In this document: positions 26,252-35,502 of the stretch, piece after piece
How positions within the stretch are numbered: position 1 is the stretch's first letter
How the letters are laid out: every line of letters starts with the position of its first letter
NCBI RefSeq assembly: GCF_023015765.1
Contig: NZ_JALKAL010000004.1
Location: 1-64,000 of the forward strand
Direction: 5' to 3'
DNA from: Ornithinimicrobium sp. F0845
Lineage (GTDB): Bacteria > Actinomycetota > Actinomycetes > Actinomycetales > Dermatophilaceae
DNA: 64,000 nt
Notes under the pieces: generated by a model
Database searches by the model: none
Seen by the model: only the letters and a program-made list of their open reading frames with translations
What the model was told of the DNA's origin: nothing
Made by a program: the position numbers and the translations under genes

Positions 26252-28585
26252 ATGTCACCGGTGCAGATCATCGCCCTCGTCGTCGGACTAGGCGTCACGC
26301 TCGTCGCCGTCTCGCTCTTCGTGCGCACCATCGCCGGCTTCGTCGCCAAGTTCCGCCTCGGGCAGCCCGCCGCGAACCGCACCGACGACCCGCTGGCCCG
26401 CACGGTCACGCTCGTCCGCGAGTTCCTCGGCCACACCCGGATGGCCCGCAAACCGGCGGTGGCGATCGCGCACTGGTTCGTGATGCTCGGCTTCCTGCTG
26501 CTCACCACGACCCTCGCCACGGCCTACGGCCAGCTGTTCGACCCGCACTTCGCACTGCCGCTGATCGGGCACTTCCCGCCCTACATCTGGCTGGCCGAGT
26601 TGTTCGGCTGGGGCACCCTGATCGGGATCGTGCTGCTGATCGTGCTGCGCCAGCGGCTCCACCCGCGCAGTCTGGAGCGCCGCAGCCGGTTCTGGGGGTC
26701 CACCTTCTGGCAGGCGTATGTCGTGGAGTTCGTGATCCTCGGCGTCGGCCTCTGCATCGTGCTGCTCCGCGGCCTGGAGTTCGCCCTCGGCAAGGTCACC
26801 GGAGCGGAGTGGGCCGACTTCGCCCACTTCCCCACGACCGGCTGGATCGGCTCCTTCTTCGACGGGATGTCCGAGGACGCCCTGGAGACCACGATCATCG
26901 TGGTCGCGCTGATCAAGATCCTCATCTCGATGGGCTGGATGATCACCATCGCGCTGACCCCGACGATGGGCGTGGCCTGGCACCGCTTCCTGGCCTTCGT
27001 CAACATCTGGTTCAAGCGTCACGCCGACGGCCGCACCTCCCTGGGTGAGCTGCAGCCGATCATGGTCGACGGCGCGCCGCTGGACTTCGAGAACATCGAG
27101 GAGCTCGACGAGGACGCGGCGCTCGGCGTCGGCAAGATCGAGGACTTCACCTGGAAGGGACTGCTCGACTTCTCCACCTGCACCGAGTGCGGCCGCTGCC
27201 AGGAGCAGTGCCCGGCGTGGAACACCGACAAGCCGCTGTCTCCCAAGATGCTGGTGATGAACCTGCGCAACCACCACCACGCCAAGGCGCCCTGGCTGAT
27301 GGCCAGCGAGGAGGCCCGCGCCACCATGGCGAACGGGACCGGAGCAACCGACGAGCAGGCAGGTCCGGTGAGTGGCGGCATACTCCTGTCGCCGGCGGCG
27401 GAGGCGCAGCGTGAGCTGGTCGGGGCGACCGAGGGCGACCCCACCATCCCCTCCGGCGGCGCCGTCATCGACCCCGACGTGATCTGGTCGTGCACCACCT
27501 GCGGCGCCTGTGTCGAGCAGTGCCCGGTCGACATCGAGCACGTCGACACGATCGTGGACCTGCGCCGCTACCAGACGCTCATCGAGTCGGCCTTCCCGAG
27601 CGAGCTGGGCGGTCTGTTCAAGAACCTGGAGAACAAGCAGAACCCGTGGGGCATGTCGGCCCGCGCCCGGATGGACTGGGCCAAAGACCTGCCGTTCGAG
27701 GTCAAGATGGCCGGCGCCGACGTCGAGGACCTGGACGAGGTCGACTACCTGTTCTGGGTCGGCTGCGCCGGAGCGTACGAGGACCGCGCCAAGAAGACCA
27801 CCCGTGCCGTGGCCGAGCTGCTCCACACCGCGGGCGTGAGCTTCGCGGTGCTGGGCGACGGCGAGACCTGCACCGGGGACCCCGCGCGGCGGGCCGGCAA
27901 CGAGTTCCTCTACCAGATGCTGGCGCAGCAGAACGTCGAGGTGCTCAACGAGGTCAACGCCACCAAGATCGTGGTGACCTGCGCGCACTGCTTCAACACC
28001 ATCAAGAACGAGTACCCCCAGCTCGGCGGCAAGTACCAGGTCGTCCACCACACCCAGCTGCTGAACCGGCTGGTGCGGGAGAAGAAGCTGACCCCGGTGG
28101 CCCGCCCGGAGCAGGCCGACACCTCGGGCGTGGCCTCGACGGCGGACTCGGTGACCTATCACGACCCCTGCTACCTGGGTCGTCACAACGGCGTCTACGC
28201 CCCGCCGCGCGAGCTGCTCGGCGCACTGCCGGGTGTCGAGGTGCGGGAGATGCCGCGCTCCGGCGAGAAGTCCTTCTGCTGCGGCGCCGGCGGTGCCCGC
28301 ATGTGGATGGAGGAGAAGCTCGGCACGCGCATCAACGTCAACCGCACTGAGGAGGCGCTGGCCACCGGCGCCGACCGGATCGCGATCGGTTGCCCGTTCT
28401 GCCGGGTGATGCTCTCCGACGGGCTGACCCAGAAGCAGTCCGAGGGTGCCCGCGAAGAGGTCGAGGTCGTCGACGTCGCGCAGATGCTGCTGGCTGCGGT
28501 GCGTCGCGGCCAGGACGGTCAGGACGCGCCTGTTGAGGAAGCGCCGGAGCCGACGCCCGACCCGGAACCTGCGCCGACCGCCTGA
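26252..28585 (+). CDS. Membrane-bound (Fe-S)-binding oxidoreductase, HdrD/GlpC-like
   Basis: A 777-residue protein. The N-terminal ~260 residues have about five membrane helices resembling a NarI/HdrE-type cytochrome b domain. Next come two ferredoxin clusters, CTECGRCQEQCP and CTTCGACVEQCPVD (~310-425), then two CCG domains: GCAGAYEDRAKK, VTCAHCFNTIKNEYP, then HDPCYLGRHNG and SFCCGAGGARMW. This order is that of actinobacterial HdrD/GlpC-like quinone-linked oxidoreductases. It should pass electrons between a soluble donor and the menaquinone pool; the substrate is unknown. The acidic Pro-rich tail is disordered. Just downstream is hairpin array 1. Confidence 0.92.
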   Translation: MSPVQIIALVVGLGVTLVAVSLFVRTIAGFVAKFRLGQPAANRTDDPLARTVTLVREFLGHTRMARKPAVAIAHWFVMLGFLLLTTTLATAYGQLFDPHFALPLIGHFPPYIWLAELFGWGTLIGIVLLIVLRQRLHPRSLERRSRFWGSTFWQAYVVEFVILGVGLCIVLLRGLEFALGKVTGAEWADFAHFPTTGWIGSFFDGMSEDALETTIIVVALIKILISMGWMITIALTPTMGVAWHRFLAFVNIWFKRHADGRTSLGELQPIMVDGAPLDFENIEELDEDAALGVGKIEDFTWKGLLDFSTCTECGRCQEQCPAWNTDKPLSPKMLVMNLRNHHHAKAPWLMASEEARATMANGTGATDEQAGPVSGGILLSPAAEAQRELVGATEGDPTIPSGGAVIDPDVIWSCTTCGACVEQCPVDIEHVDTIVDLRRYQTLIESAFPSELGGLFKNLENKQNPWGMSARARMDWAKDLPFEVKMAGADVEDLDEVDYLFWVGCAGAYEDRAKKTTRAVAELLHTAGVSFAVLGDGETCTGDPARRAGNEFLYQMLAQQNVEVLNEVNATKIVVTCAHCFNTIKNEYPQLGGKYQVVHHTQLLNRLVREKKLTPVARPEQADTSGVASTADSVTYHDPCYLGRHNGVYAPPRELLGALPGVEVREMPRSGEKSFCCGAGGARMWMEEKLGTRINVNRTEEALATGADRIAIGCPFCRVMLSDGLTQKQSEGAREEVEVVDVAQMLLAAVRRGQDGQDAPVEEAPEPTPDPEPAPTA

Positions 28586-28614
28586 CGCGGCGGCCGACCC
28601 CACGGGTCCCTGCC

Positions 28615-28832
28615 GGGGACGTGACATCGGTGCGTCCTGCGCACCACCAGAAACTCCGGTGCACACGGTGCACCAGCAGAAACTCCGGTGCACAGCGCGC
28701 ACCAACGCAACTCCGGTGCACACGGTGCACCAGCCGAAACTCTGGGGCACACGGTGCACCACCAGAAACTCCGGTGCACAGGGCGCACCACCAGAAACTC
28801 CGGTGCGCAGAGTGCACCGATGTCACGTCCCC
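28615..28832. repeat. Tandem mini-hairpin array 1 with terminal inverted repeat
   Basis: Outer ends GGGGACGTGACATCGGTGC (28615-28633) and its exact complement (28814-28832) form a 19-bp inverted repeat. Between and including them are seven mini-hairpins, each GGTGC-7 nt-GCACC, separated by an 11-12 nt linker close to ACCAGAAACTCC, so the period is about 29 bp. The fifth stem is imperfect (GGGGC). It lies between the convergent Fe-S oxidoreductase and a minus-strand membrane gene. The period does not preserve a reading frame and no protein character is seen. The rest of 28586-28901 holds no gene. Confidence 0.9.
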
Positions 28833-28901
28833 CAGGGGTGCCCACACAGAGCGTGGAGGGCACGGCCTCAGCAGGCCGCACCCTCCACGCACTACGGACC
28901 G

Positions 28902-29558
28902 TCAGGGACGCTTGCCCTTGGCGATCCCGAAGATGCTGGCGACCACGACCACCAGGCCACCGGCGACGACGATGGGCAGGCCTGGGCCGAGTGACGCCAT
29001 ACTCTCGTCGGAGACCAGGGCGGAGATGTTGGACAGGTCGTAACCGCCGATCGCGGTAGCCACCAGCCCGAAGAAGGCGGCGACGCCGAACATCCACCGG
29101 CGGCCCTTGCCCAGGGCGGCCGGGAGCGCGACGAGCGCGACGATCACCGCGCAGAAGATGGTGAGTATGCCGTCACCGTCTGTCCCGTAGACCGACCCGG
29201 CGAACATCACGCTGGCCCAGGGAAGGACGGACCCGACGACGACGATCGCCGCGCCTGCGAGAGTGATCCACCCGGCGAGCCTGCGTGCCCTGGCACCCGT
29301 GTCGAGGGGCGGAGCGGTCACCTCGGCGAAGTGCTGCGGGGCCGGGTAGCTCGGTGGTGGCTGGGGCCAGGTCTGCCGGGAGGGGGTCTGCTGGGAGGGG
29401 CCCTGCGGGGTTGGGCCCTGCGGGGGTGGGCCCTGCGGGGGTGGGCCCTGCTGGGGCGCACCCTGCGGGGGTGGGCCGTAGCCGAGCTGGCCGGGCTGCT
29501 GCTGAGGTGCGGTCACGGGGGGCTGTCCCGCCTGGGGCGGGTGGTGCGGAGAAGTCAT
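28902..29558 (-). CDS. Pro/Gln-rich four-helix membrane protein
   Basis: A ~218-residue protein. The first ~85 residues are a disordered Pro/Gln/Gly tract with repeats of the type PQGP, then four membrane helices: LAGWITLAGAAIVVVGSVLP, ILTIFCAVIVALVALP, MFGVAAFFGLVATAIGG and LPIVVAGGLVVVVASIFGI. The architecture (Pro-rich cytoplasmic tail plus DUF-type four-helix domain) is common in Actinobacteria but has no assigned function. I start at the second Met (29558) as the first Met gives only three more residues. Convergent with the Fe-S oxidoreductase across repeat array 1. Confidence 0.7.
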   Translation of the reverse strand: MTSPHHPPQAGQPPVTAPQQQPGQLGYGPPPQGAPQQGPPPQGPPPQGPTPQGPSQQTPSRQTWPQPPPSYPAPQHFAEVTAPPLDTGARARRLAGWITLAGAAIVVVGSVLPWASVMFAGSVYGTDGDGILTIFCAVIVALVALPAALGKGRRWMFGVAAFFGLVATAIGGYDLSNISALVSDESMASLGPGLPIVVAGGLVVVVASIFGIAKGKRP

Positions 29559-29677
29559 GCCGACCATCTGAGCAGGTGCAGGGCGGTGCGGGCGTCATCC
29601 TCAGGGTCGAACTCGGCCGCCGCGGGTCGGCTCTGGCCTCGGGCCCGAGATGTAGGCCGCGCCGACGCGGGGCTGTG

Positions 29678-30592
29678 TCAGAGCGCGTCGACGAACTCCC
29701 GCGCGACCTCGGCCGGGTCGGTGTCCTGCACCTGGACCATCATGTCCGTGAGGTTCTCGGTGGTCAGGTTGGCTGACACGTTGTTGAGCACCTCCTCGAT
29801 CTGCGGGGTCACCTTCTCGGTCGAGATGAGCGGCACGACGTTCTGCGCGGCGAACAGCGCCTCAGGGTCCTCTAGCACCACGAAGTCGTTCTGCGCGATG
29901 GCCGGGTCGGTCGTGAAGATGTTGGCCGCGTCGATCTGCCCGTTCAGCAGCGCCTCCACGGTCAGCGTGGAGCCGGCGTCCAACGGCCGGAAGGAGGAGA
30001 ACTCCAGCCCGTAGACCTCCTTCAGCCCCGGCACCCCGGTGTAGCGGTCACGCCACTCCGACGGTCCACCCAGCACCAGGTTGGGGGCGTGCGGGGCGAG
30101 GTCACCGATCGCGACCAGACCGAGCTCGTCCGCGGTCTCCCGGGTCACCACCACCGAGTCCTTGTCCTCCGCCTCGGCCATGTCGAGCACCGTGAGGTTG
30201 TCCGGCAGCGACTCCTGCAGCTCGGCGTAGACGGCCTCGCTCTCGGTCTCCTCCGCAGCCTCGTTGAGATAGAGGGTGAGGTTGCCGGTGTACTCCGGGA
30301 TCAGGTCGATCGACCCGTCCTCCAGCCCGAGCATGTAGGCCTCGCGGTTGCCGATGTTGAGGTTCGTCTCGACCGGCACGCCCGCATCACCCAGCGCGGC
30401 TGCGTAGATCTCCGCGAGCAGCACGTTCTCGGGGAAGTTGGCCGACCCGATGACCAGCGCCTCCTCCCCTCCGCCGCCCCCGGTGGCCTCCTCGCCGCCC
30501 TCCTCGTCCAGCGGGTCTCCCCCGCCGCAGGCGGACAGGGCCAGCACGCCCGCGAGGGCGAGTCCGAGCACGGTGCTGTGGCGTCGGTTCAT
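29678..30592 (-). CDS. Osmoprotectant ABC transporter substrate-binding lipoprotein (OpuAC/ProX type)
   Basis: A 304-residue lipoprotein. The signal peptide ends in the lipobox LSAC, followed by an acidic Gly-rich linker. The mature part shows VIGSANFPENVLLAEIYAAAL, LIPEYTGNLTLYL, and FTTDPAIAQNDFVVLEDP, features of the QAT-family binding proteins for glycine betaine, choline or carnitine. I start at ATG 30592, where the signal begins, rather than an upstream in-frame Met. It is the last gene of a four-gene operon (33127 to 29678), after the ATPase and two permeases, and delivers ligand to them. The exact ligand is undetermined. Confidence 0.92.
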   Translation of the reverse strand: MNRRHSTVLGLALAGVLALSACGGGDPLDEEGGEEATGGGGGEEALVIGSANFPENVLLAEIYAAALGDAGVPVETNLNIGNREAYMLGLEDGSIDLIPEYTGNLTLYLNEAAEETESEAVYAELQESLPDNLTVLDMAEAEDKDSVVVTRETADELGLVAIGDLAPHAPNLVLGGPSEWRDRYTGVPGLKEVYGLEFSSFRPLDAGSTLTVEALLNGQIDAANIFTTDPAIAQNDFVVLEDPEALFAAQNVVPLISTEKVTPQIEEVLNNVSANLTTENLTDMMVQVQDTDPAEVAREFVDAL

Positions 30593-30696
30593 CGATGGAG
30601 CCTTCCGTTCGTCCGGATCACGCGGGCCAGCAATCACCTTAACCATGCCGGTGGGTTGAGGCGACGTGATACGACCGCACCACGCCCGGGCTGGCG

Positions 30697-31386
30697 TCAG
30701 CGCCGCGCCGCGGGCGCCAGGCCAGGTGAGACCGCAAACCGCTGCAGGGCGGCAAACACCAGATCAACCAGCAGGGCGAGGACAGCGACGAGGATCGCCC
30801 CACCGGCCATCTCGTCATACTTGCGGTTGGCCTGCCCGTCGATGAGGAACCGGCCCAGCCCACCCAGCCCCACGACCGCCGCGATGGTGGCCGTGGCGAT
30901 GATCTGCAGCATCGAGGATCGCAGCCCGGAGAAGATCAGTGGCAGCGCGCAGGGGACCTCGACCCGCCAGAGCCGCTGCTGCCCGGTCATCCCCATGCCG
31001 CGGGCGGCGTCGCGGGCGGCGGGGTCGACCTGCTGGATGCCGGCGTAGACCCCGGACAGGATCGGCGGCATCCCGAGGAGCACGAGCACGATCAGGCTGG
31101 GCAGCTCGAAGGCTAGCTCGCCCTTCAGCCGCGGCAACAGCAGGAGCGCGGCGATGAAGAGCACGCCCAGGGAGGGGATCGCCCGGAAGGCACTGACGAT
31201 GTTGACCAGGACGACGCGGCCGCGGCCGGTGTGCCCGACGTAGAGCCCGATGGGGATCGCGATGAGCGCCGCGACCACCAGGGCGATGAACGACAGGCGC
31301 AGGTGCTCGAGGGTCTGGTCGGGAATGCTCCCGGCGCCAGACCAGTTGGCCGGGTCCGTGAGCCAGGCCCAGATCGTGGCGATCAT
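30697..31386 (-). CDS. Osmoprotectant ABC transporter permease (OpuCD/OpuCB type)
   Basis: A 229-residue integral membrane permease with about six helices. The coupling-loop EAA motif is seen as VDPAARDAARGMGMTGQQRLWRVEVPCALPLI, followed by GLRSSMLQIIATATIAAVVGLGGLG, which is very typical of OpuC-type permeases. ATG 31386 overlaps the stop of the upstream permease. It forms the channel together with that permease and the ProV-like ATPase. The binding-protein gene follows after about 100 bp. Confidence 0.93.
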   Translation of the reverse strand: MIATIWAWLTDPANWSGAGSIPDQTLEHLRLSFIALVVAALIAIPIGLYVGHTGRGRVVLVNIVSAFRAIPSLGVLFIAALLLLPRLKGELAFELPSLIVLVLLGMPPILSGVYAGIQQVDPAARDAARGMGMTGQQRLWRVEVPCALPLIFSGLRSSMLQIIATATIAAVVGLGGLGRFLIDGQANRKYDEMAGGAILVAVLALLVDLVFAALQRFAVSPGLAPAARR

Positions 31387-32024
31387 GCGCGCACCACCCG
31401 CAGCCACGGGGTGAGCACGCGGGTCCCCAGGAGGATGAGCAGGTCGAAGAGTATGGCGAGGAGCACGCAGGCGATGACCCCCACCAGGATCGGTCCCATG
31501 GCCGAGCGGGAGAAGCCGTCGGTGAACAGCATGCCGAGCTGGGACACGCCGATCAGGGCCGCGACGGAGACCATCGAGACGTTGCTGACCGCTGCCACAC
31601 GCAGGCCCGCGGAGATCACCGGGACGGCCAGCGGCAGCTCCACGACGAAGAAGCGGCGCACGGGGCCGTAGCCGATCGCGGTCGCGGCCTGCCGGACGGG
31701 GTCGGGCACCGACCCGAGCCCGTCCGCGACGGTCCGGGTGAGGAGGGCGATGGTGTAGAGGGTCATCGCCACGATCACGTTGACCGGGTCGAGGATCTGG
31801 GTGCCGATGATGCCCGGCAGCAGCACGAACAGGGCCAGGGACGGGATCGTGTAGAGCAGTCCGGTGCCCGCGATCACCGGCGGGTAGAGCCAGCGGCGTC
31901 GGAGGGCCAGCCAACCGAGCGGCAGCGAGATGAGCAGCCCGAGCACCAGCGGCAGCCCGGCGAGGTAGGCGTGGCTCACGGCCAGGTCGGCCACCTCGGA
32001 CAGGTCGGTGCCGAACACGGTCAC
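31383..32024 (-). CDS. Osmoprotectant ABC transporter permease
   Basis: A 213-residue second permease of the QAT transporter. Hydrophobic segments include LAGLPLVLGLLISLPLGWLAL and a long central block with AGTGLLYTIPSLALFVLLP. The EAA-like loop is VPDPVRQAATAIGYGPVRRFFVVELPLAVPVISAG, followed by ALIGVSQLGMLFTDG. GTG 32024 overlaps the ATPase stop by four bases, and its own stop overlaps the next permease start. Two distinct permeases in one operon is the OpuB/OpuC arrangement. Confidence 0.92.
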   Translation of the reverse strand: MTVFGTDLSEVADLAVSHAYLAGLPLVLGLLISLPLGWLALRRRWLYPPVIAGTGLLYTIPSLALFVLLPGIIGTQILDPVNVIVAMTLYTIALLTRTVADGLGSVPDPVRQAATAIGYGPVRRFFVVELPLAVPVISAGLRVAAVSNVSMVSVAALIGVSQLGMLFTDGFSRSAMGPILVGVIACVLLAILFDLLILLGTRVLTPWLRVVRA

Positions 32025-33127
32025 GGGCGCTCGTCCTGGATGCTCGTGCCGTCCGGACGGGGCGCGGCCTGGATCGCCGCGAGCACCTCCTCGGCGCGGA
32101 CCGTGCCGGCCAGCACGCCGTCCCGCACGACGACGCCACGACCGCTCGGTGAGGAGAGCGCGGCGTCCAGCAGCGCCCGCAACGACCCGTCGACCGAGGC
32201 GACCGTGCCGCCGCGGTGCAGGTGCTCGCGACCGACCGGCGCGTCCCCGACCTCGCCGGGGACGACCCAGCCCTGGGGCCGTGACTCCTCGTCGACGGCG
32301 AGCAGCCACTCGTCGCCCCGGCGGGTCAGCGGCTGACCGAGCGGGACGGGCTCCTCGGGGTGCACCGGCACCTCGTGCTGCTGGAAGCTCAGCGCCCGGT
32401 AGCCGCGGTCCCGGCCCACGAAGTCGGCCACGAAGTCGTCGGCCGGGTGAGCCAGCAGGTCGGCCGGGCTGCTGAACTGGGCGAGCCGGCCGCCCTGCCG
32501 CAGGACCGCCACCCGGTGGCCGAGCTTGATCGCCTCATCGATGTCGTGGGTGACCAGGACGATCGTGGTGCCCAGCTCCCCCTGCAGCCGCAGGAGGTCG
32601 TCCTGCAGGCCCTCGCGCGCGATCGGGTCGACGGCGCTGAACGGCTCGTCCATCAGCATCACCGACGGGTCGGAGGCCAGCGCCCGCGCCACGCCGACCC
32701 GCTGCTGCTGACCGCCGGAGAGCTGGCCCGGATAGCGCCTCGCGAAGTCACCGGGCAGCCCGACCAGCTCCAGCACCTCACGGGCCCGTGTTTCGGCCCT
32801 GGCGCGGCCCCAGCCGTTGAGTCGCGGCACCGTCATCACGTTGTGCAGCACGGTGCGGTGCGGGAACAGCCCGGCGTGCTGGATGACGTAGCCGATGTCC
32901 CGCCGCAGCCTGGCAGCCGGCACCTGGGCGGTGTCCTGCCCGTCGATGAGGATCCGTCCGCTGGTCGGCTCGATCATCCGGTTGATCATCCGCAGCGACG
33001 TCGTCTTGCCGCAGCCGGAGGGCCCGACCAGCACGGTGATCTCCCCGGTGCCCGCCTCGAGGGTGAGGTTGTCGACCGCCGGTGTCCCCTCGTCATACTG
33101 CTTGGTCACGGCCTCGAGGCGGATCAT
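32021..33127 (-). CDS. Osmoprotectant ABC transporter ATPase (ProV/OpuCA type)
   Basis: A 368-residue ATPase heading the operon. Walker A is GPSGCGKTT (~residues 36-44), signature LSGGQQQRVGVARAL, Walker B VMLMDEPFSAVD and the switch His is in LVTHDIDEA. Residues ~255-368 are a C-terminal extension where OpuCA carries CBS domains; here it is shorter and only the last segment (RGVVVRDGVLAGTVRAEEVLAAI) resembles a CBS repeat. It hydrolyses ATP to drive compatible-solute uptake. Starts at ATG 33127, close behind the VanY gene end on the same strand. Confidence 0.94.
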   Translation of the reverse strand: MIRLEAVTKQYDEGTPAVDNLTLEAGTGEITVLVGPSGCGKTTSLRMINRMIEPTSGRILIDGQDTAQVPAARLRRDIGYVIQHAGLFPHRTVLHNVMTVPRLNGWGRARAETRAREVLELVGLPGDFARRYPGQLSGGQQQRVGVARALASDPSVMLMDEPFSAVDPIAREGLQDDLLRLQGELGTTIVLVTHDIDEAIKLGHRVAVLRQGGRLAQFSSPADLLAHPADDFVADFVGRDRGYRALSFQQHEVPVHPEEPVPLGQPLTRRGDEWLLAVDEESRPQGWVVPGEVGDAPVGREHLHRGGTVASVDGSLRALLDAALSSPSGRGVVVRDGVLAGTVRAEEVLAAIQAAPRPDGTSIQDERP

Positions 33128-33163
33128 CCTCCGACCCTAACGGCGTGGCCGCACCGCCGCGGT

Positions 33164-34798
33164 CTAGAGGATGCTCTCGGCGACAGCGACCGGCTGGTAG
33201 CTGTCCCAGTAGGCCTGGTCCCGGACGTGCATCATCCAGGCCGCGCGCGGCCCGACATAGCGCAGGTGCCAGGGCTCGTAGTAGTAGCCGGTGACCGACG
33301 TGCCGCCCTCGGGGTAGCGGATGATGAAGCCGTAGCGATGGGCGTTCGCGGCCACCCACTTCCCCTCCGGGCTGGTCCCGAAGCAGTTGCCACCGCACGT
33401 GGGCCCGGCGATGTCGACCGCGAGCCCCAGCTGGTGCTCGCTGTGCCCGGGCTTGGCCGAGAGCATCGAGGCCTTCTCCTCGCCGTAGACGCTGACCCAG
33501 TAGGCGTAGGTGTCCTGCTGCGTCTCATACGAGCGGAACGCGCTGGTCACGTAGAGCCCGCCACGGTCCGCGCCCGCCGCCCCGTCGAACATCGCCTCCA
33601 GCATCTGCGCGGTCTCGGGCCGCAACCGGTGGGAGGTGCCGCGCCACGACAGCAGGTCCGGCGGGACGTAGCGCAGCGGGCTCACCGTCAGCTGCTTGGT
33701 GAGCAGGTCGTAGAGCCGGCCGGTGTCGTCGCTCTCCATGCCGGAGAAGACGCCGAGTCGCCCGCCGGTCTGCAGCTGCTCGGTGCAGACCGCGCCCTTC
33801 CCGCCGAGGGCCACGACCTTCTCCGGGGGGTGCGTGCTCAGGCGCCGCCAGGCCGGCTCGGTGATCACCCGGCAGTCGCCGGGCACCAGCAGGATCGGTC
33901 CCCGGGTGAGGGCGCCGCCGACGACGGCGTCGGCGACGGAGGACCCGTTGGCCAGGTAGGTGCGGCTGCTGCCCTGCGGGAAGGCTCGCTCGGCGATCGC
34001 GGCGGCGGTGGCATAGCGGTTGCTGCCGGAGACGCGGTCAGTATGCCGTGGGCCGGCTGCCGCGGCCAGCGCCTGGTCGGTCACGACGGAGCTGCCGCCG
34101 AGGGCCACCACCTCCGTGGGGTCCAGCGCCTCGATCGCCTCGCGCGTGCGCTGCGGCACGGCCGTCGACCCGTTCTGCACCAGGAGGATCGGTCCGTCGG
34201 TGAGCGTGCCGCCGGCCACCGCGTCGACGGAGTTGCGGTGCTCGGCGAGGTAGACGGTCTCCGAACCGTCCGGGAACGCGCGAGCGGCGATCAGGGCCGC
34301 GGTGTCGAAGCGGTCGGTGCCGTCGAGGCGGTGGGTCTCCCGGCCACCGGCGGCCTGCTCCAGGGTGCTGTCGCAGACCGATCCCGCGCCGCCGAGGGCG
34401 ATGACCTCGGTGGGGTCCAGCCGGTTGACCTCGGCCGTGACGACCGCCGGGACGTGGCCGCACTGCGGGACGAGCAGCACCGGCCCGTCTGTCAGGGACC
34501 CGGCCGCGATGGCGTCGGCGAAGATGTCGGCGCGCGCGAGATAGACGGTGTCCGCGCTGGAGAAGATCGACGCGGAGATCTTGGTGGCCGTCTCGTAGCG
34601 GCTCACGCCGCCGAGCCGGTCCACCGGGAGCGTGAGGACGGGTGCCGCGAGGGGCGCGTGGTCATCGGCCGGCGCCACGACCGGCTGCCCGTCGACAGCC
34701 GGGTCTCCCGGGATCGCGGGGTCCGCGAGCGCCGGGGCCGCCATACCCACAGCCAGGGCTACCGCGAGCAGCGCTGCGCCGAGTCGCCGAGGCGACAT
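33164..34798 (-). CDS. Cell-wall-binding repeat 2 protein with VanY-type D-Ala-D-Ala carboxypeptidase domain
   Basis: A 544-residue secreted wall enzyme. Signal peptide residues 1-25 (GAALLAVALAVGMAAPALA) come first, then three CWB2 repeats (~60-350), each with a VDRLGG/LDGTDRFDTA-like start, a PDGSETVYLA middle and a VVALGG end. The C-terminal ~170 residues are a VanY peptidase: SAFRSYETQQ, the zinc motif HSEHQLGLAVDIAG and EPWHLRYVG. It should trim stem peptides while bound to the cell wall. ATG 34798 is chosen where the signal peptide begins; the longer frame runs into dcd. One base separates it from the dcd stop, so the genes are likely coupled. Confidence 0.93.
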   Translation of the reverse strand: MSPRRLGAALLAVALAVGMAAPALADPAIPGDPAVDGQPVVAPADDHAPLAAPVLTLPVDRLGGVSRYETATKISASIFSSADTVYLARADIFADAIAAGSLTDGPVLLVPQCGHVPAVVTAEVNRLDPTEVIALGGAGSVCDSTLEQAAGGRETHRLDGTDRFDTAALIAARAFPDGSETVYLAEHRNSVDAVAGGTLTDGPILLVQNGSTAVPQRTREAIEALDPTEVVALGGSSVVTDQALAAAAGPRHTDRVSGSNRYATAAAIAERAFPQGSSRTYLANGSSVADAVVGGALTRGPILLVPGDCRVITEPAWRRLSTHPPEKVVALGGKGAVCTEQLQTGGRLGVFSGMESDDTGRLYDLLTKQLTVSPLRYVPPDLLSWRGTSHRLRPETAQMLEAMFDGAAGADRGGLYVTSAFRSYETQQDTYAYWVSVYGEEKASMLSAKPGHSEHQLGLAVDIAGPTCGGNCFGTSPEGKWVAANAHRYGFIIRYPEGGTSVTGYYYEPWHLRYVGPRAAWMMHVRDQAYWDSYQPVAVAESIL

Positions 34799-34799
34799 G

Positions 34800-35375
34800 T
34801 CAGACCTTGGTCCGGTGGAAGTTCTGGAAGGACCGGCTCGCGGTGGGCCCGCGCTGGCCCTGGTAGTGCGAGCCCTTGGCGGAGGAGCCGTAGGGGTGCT
34901 CGGCCGCACTGGAGAGCTGGAAGAAGCAGAGCTGCCCGATCTTCATGCCGGGGTGCAGCACGATCGGCAGCGTCGCCACGTTGGACAGCTCGAGGGTGAC
35001 GTGGCCGGTGAAGCCGGGGTCGACGAAGCCGGCGGTGGCGTGGGTGAGGAGCCCGAGACGCCCCAGGGAGGACTTGCCCTCGACCCGCGCCGCGACGTCG
35101 TCGGGCAGGGTGATCTCCTCGAAGCTCGAGCCGAGCACGAACTCCCCCGGATGCAGCACGAAGGGCTCGTCGTCCTCGACCTCGACGAGCCGGGTCAGCT
35201 CGGGCTGGTCCTGGGCTGGGTCGATGACGGGGTACTTGTGGTTGTCGAACAACCGGAAGTACCGGTCGAGGCGCACGTCGACGCTCGAGGGCTGGACCAT
35301 GCTCGGGTCCCACGGGTCGAGCCGGACGCGGCCGGAGTCGATCTGGGCGCGGATGTCGCGGTCGGAGAGCAGCAC
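34800..35375 (-). CDS. dcd: dCTP deaminase (probably bifunctional, dUMP-forming)
   Basis: A 191-residue enzyme of the Dcd/dUTPase trimer family. Signatures are [12 protein letters not shown] at the start, [15 protein letters not shown], the nucleotide loop [29 protein letters not shown] with the catalytic region, and [12 protein letters not shown]. The C-terminal arm ([13 protein letters not shown]) closes over the nucleotide. Actinobacterial members such as that of Mycobacterium convert dCTP directly to dUMP, so that activity is likely. It supplies precursor for thymidylate. Transcribed toward the VanY gene, with a 1-bp gap. Confidence 0.95.
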   Translation of the reverse strand: MLLSDRDIRAQIDSGRVRLDPWDPSMVQPSSVDVRLDRYFRLFDNHKYPVIDPAQDQPELTRLVEVEDDEPFVLHPGEFVLGSSFEEITLPDDVAARVEGKSSLGRLGLLTHATAGFVDPGFTGHVTLELSNVATLPIVLHPGMKIGQLCFFQLSSAAEHPYGSSAKGSHYQGQRGPTASRSFQNFHRTKV

Positions 35376-35502
35376 AGCAGACAGGCTATCTGGCGATGGA
35401 CTGGCTGGCCGCCGCTCTCGGCACGGCGCGCCTGTAGGGATCAGAAGCGACGTGCTGCCCCACCGCGACCTAGTCGCGACAGTTCACGATCATGCTCCGA
35501 CC

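Noticed and set aside
26288-28762. Open frame antisense to the Fe-S oxidoreductase
   Set aside because: Shadow of a well-supported gene, with low-complexity, His/Val/Asp-biased translation.
28615-28832. CRISPR array
   Set aside because: Units are similar throughout with no unique 25-40 bp spacers, and no cas genes are seen anywhere in the window.
32360-34999. Long open frame antisense to the ABC ATPase and VanY genes
   Set aside because: The real minus-strand genes carry all family motifs; this frame has none.
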